From Protonemura montana (Eukaryota; Arthropoda; Insecta; Plecoptera; Nemouridae), in NCBI GenBank assembly GCA_947568835.1, contig OX387607.1:18130277-18194276 (forward strand): DNA of 64,000 nucleotides. Reading direction: 5' to 3'. Below, one piece after another: positions 61,846-64,000 of this stretch; position 1 is the stretch's first letter, and each line of letters starts with the position of its first letter. The notes beneath the pieces were generated by a model, which saw nothing but the letters and a program-made list of their open reading frames with translations, was not told where the DNA came from and ran no database searches. The translations under genes were made by a program, and so were the position numbers.

Positions 61846-62695
61846 GGGAACCACTCATTTTCAAGAGCCCGAGAGCTGCACAAACACCAGATAGGTACTG
61901 GTGGTGGGTTCCCAATGAAACCTTCGTCTAGTTTGAACGAGCGTTGTCTTGAAGTTAATCGGGGATATCCAGCTAAGAGAGGGTGGAGCTCTACAACTGC
62001 TCCCCTGCACATCCTACAAAGACACCGTCGACAGCTCTAAGAAAGGCGGCGGCTGGGCTACTTCCGCTAAAAAATATACCCATTATTCTCGTCGATAATA
62101 GCGAAGAGGCCACTCTGTTGGAGCCACATGAAAACGATGAGTACCAAGAAAGTAATTCTGCATATTACAATATTTTTTTCCTATTCTAGAGTTGGAATCT
62201 CAGCCAACTCAATTAATGTTTCTTTTCTAGTTTTACCACGATGATACCAATGCTAGAGGATTCTTGGCCCGAGGCCTACGATCATGTATTCTGAACCTGG
62301 CAGCAAAATACCTATTGCGGAGAGAGGTTAGTAAATTACGTTCCGGAACAGAATAGGTTATATATTTTCAAACTAACACCAACAAACTTTTAACATCCTG
62401 ATAGGTAACCAAAAAAAAAACAAAGCAAGGAAACACAACCAGAGGCCACAAAATCGATAGAGCTTGTTGAAAATTACATTGCCAAGGAAGACGCTCGGCT
62501 GACAATTCAGAAGGAGAATAAGGATTGAGAAGGAGAACATACAGTTCAGAAAAGAAGAGTTTGCAATGAAGAAAGAAGAGTTGTTGCTGAAACGGCGCAA
62601 TAGTGCAGCCATAGAACATGCCTCTGAGAAATTGGCACTCTTGGCGACAGAAATGACCATATATTACAGAAATAAGCAATAAAATGTATATGATT
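61846..62695 (+). pseudogene. Decayed Myb/SANT (zeste-like) gene, copy B
   Basis: Parallel to copy A: 61860-62060 matches 51000-51190 (AGGTACTGGTGGTGGGT, GGGGATATCCAGCT, ACACCGTCG), 62145-62300 matches 52065-52200 (including the CTATTCTAG and TTTCTTTTCTAG acceptor-like sites), and 62440-62695 matches 52330-52590. It lacks the LINE insertion and the first DNA-binding block and has its own stops and indels, so the two copies decayed separately. Confidence 0.6.
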
Positions 62696-62789
62696 TGTAG
62701 GAGATAATTGTAATTGTTATTAGAACTCATTGTGATATAACCAAGTAGTAACACAAACGACCGAATAAATAATCCCAATGAAGTGAGCA

Positions 62790-62990
62790 TGCCAGCTGTA
62801 TCTTGCTGTGCAAGCTCTAAAACGTAACCACCCTCGCTCGGACCGCTTGGCCCTCGGCGGGAACCTGAAGCCCAAGCGGCTGCGGCCCCGGACCGTCGAG
62901 CACGGCAACTCTTTGCCCAGGCAAATCCATGGGGTCAAACATTGGCTGCGAATTCGGTACACGGTAGTGCATCCCTATGATGTGGATTAG
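62790..62990 (+). pseudogene. GC-rich repeated segment after copy B
   Basis: 62825-62900 matches 52730-52805. The downstream frame (HGNSLPRQIHGVKHWLRIRY to TAG at 62990) has no recognised family. Confidence 0.4.
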
Positions 62991-63855
62991 CGCACACGTG
63001 TTGATAATTTGGCCTGCATGGAAAAAAGCAAGAATTCTAACTTTTTTAAGTACCTATCTTGATTAAAATAATAAGTGAGATTTTTATTCATTTAAAAAAT
63101 ATGTCAATGGAGGACCTGAAGATATTATGATGATAGATGATGATTATTGGATGTAGGTATATGAAACTAGTAAGCAAGAGTAATGTGTATAAAACGACAG
63201 AATTACAATCGACACCCAGAAATTAACAACGAAGTTTAGCCTTGAAGACACCTATGCACCTGTCGACTGTGCTAAGGCAGGAGCAATGGGCCGAATTGTA
63301 ATGGCCCTCGGGAGTATTTGGGTCGGGATGGTTGGCGAAAAGTCTCAATAGCCAAGGCCCGAATGGGTAGCCGACTAAAATTGAATCGATTTCAAACCAT
63401 TCGAAATCTCAGCTGAAAACGAGTGATATCAAAACCACAAAAGTTACACAATCGCACCCCTTTGTGCCGAGATCTAGATCTAGATTCAGATCCCTTTTTA
63501 AGTCGCAAGAAGTGTCGACACTCGCAGGTCCTTACCAACTGAATGTGATTCTCTATTCGACTTAACACGATGTACATGCGGTGGAAAAAATGTAATTAAT
63601 TAGGTGTATTGCTGTCAATGTTTGGCGAGTTACAATTTCTTCGGATCGGCTCAAAACACACATGAACAGACCTCATGCTTGTGTTAGCAGTGTCAGCGCA
63701 CTTTCCCTGGCCACGTCGAATTTCTTCTTCGCTAGATAAAAACAGTGTCCTGAGCTTGACGGCTTTGATTCAAATGTCCCTGCTCGGTCAAACAATACAT
63801 GTACAATAAAATTAGAGCGCCTTTTTTATGTCTGAACCTGAAACCTTATCACACA
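62991..63855. other. Spacer before the right-edge gene
   Basis: No gene or repeat recognised. AGATCTAGATCTAGATTCAGATC near 63470 is a short imperfect AGATCT run. Confidence 0.4.
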
Positions 63856-64000
63856 ATGTCGGGAAATGCAAAAACCATTGTTAAGACGGAGCCCAGTCCC
63901 AATTTTACTGCCGCCGAGCAAAGGGTGCTGGCAGCTGAAGTGGCCACGAGAAGTGTCGTGATAAATGGAGAGCTTGCGCCCAGCCTTGACCAACAGTCAG
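63856..64000 (+). CDS. N-terminus of an unidentified, possibly Myb/SANT-like, protein; continues past the window
   Basis: ATG at 63856 with a frame open for 48 codons to the right edge. The start reads MSGNAKTIVKTEPSPNFTAA then EQRVLAAEVATRS; the NFT.AEQ..L..EV pattern resembles the first helix of Myb/SANT-like domains of the zeste type, as in the pseudogenes nearby. The start context (ACACAATG) is acceptable. No splice donor is seen before the edge. Identity is uncertain. Confidence 0.4.
   Translation, partial: MSGNAKTIVKTEPSPNFTAAEQRVLAAEVATRSVVINGELAPSLDQQS

Overview
This is an arthropod-like nuclear genome window, probably from an insect. The only host gene I can assemble completely is a secreted GMC oxidoreductase of the insect 'glucose dehydrogenase (FAD, quinone)' type, with six exons, GT-AG introns and 614 residues (24791-45544, + strand). 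Almost everything else is mobile or tandemly repeated DNA. By eye, minisatellites and satellite-like arrays fill roughly a quarter of the window. No bacterial features (operons, Shine-Dalgarno sites, CRISPR) are present.

Left part (1-6.9 kb): a decayed Polinton/Maverick-type element on the minus strand. It holds a packaging-ATPase fragment running off the left edge (1-399) and a protein-primed family B DNA polymerase gene (593-5803). The polymerase gene has two small 5' exons, a zinc-finger N-terminus with a one-base frameshift, and a 1,207-bp TTAA-flanked transposon (3772-4978) inside its coding sequence. From 6.9 to 12.1 kb lie head-to-tail ~1.08-kb repeat units ending in a hairpin plus CTAG; one contains a 1.36-kb decamer (ATTCTATGGT) array. 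From 12.1 to 15.5 kb are a 46-bp minisatellite element (second copy at 48.9-49.9 kb) and a 34-bp minisatellite.

Middle part (15.7-45.1 kb): more than a dozen copies, in both orientations, of one 5S-rRNA-derived SINE. Many have an internal 91-bp tandem array that repeats the 5S internal promoter region; others have amplified a 36-bp body segment or the 5S head itself. tRNA-derived SINEs and a foldback MITE are interspersed. The GMC gene lies within this. Its intron 1 carries a 53-bp array, intron 2 a 41-bp array, and intron 4 (13.7 kb) several SINEs plus a 68-bp array; a 26-bp array follows the gene.

Right part (46-64 kb): the second 46-bp element; a decayed Myb/SANT (zeste-like) gene with a LINE fragment inserted in it, and a second partial copy of the same gene at 61.8-62.9 kb; a nested transposon in which a PIF/Harbinger element with two intact-looking genes (Myb-like protein 55709-56998 and HARBI1-type nuclease 57363-58837) sits inside an outer element with TA flanks, matching terminal repeats and a psq-type helix-turn-helix remnant (54384-60010); a degraded transposase-like gene; and the first 48 codons of an unidentified gene at the right edge. 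Exon structures are read from sequence alone and have no transcript support here.
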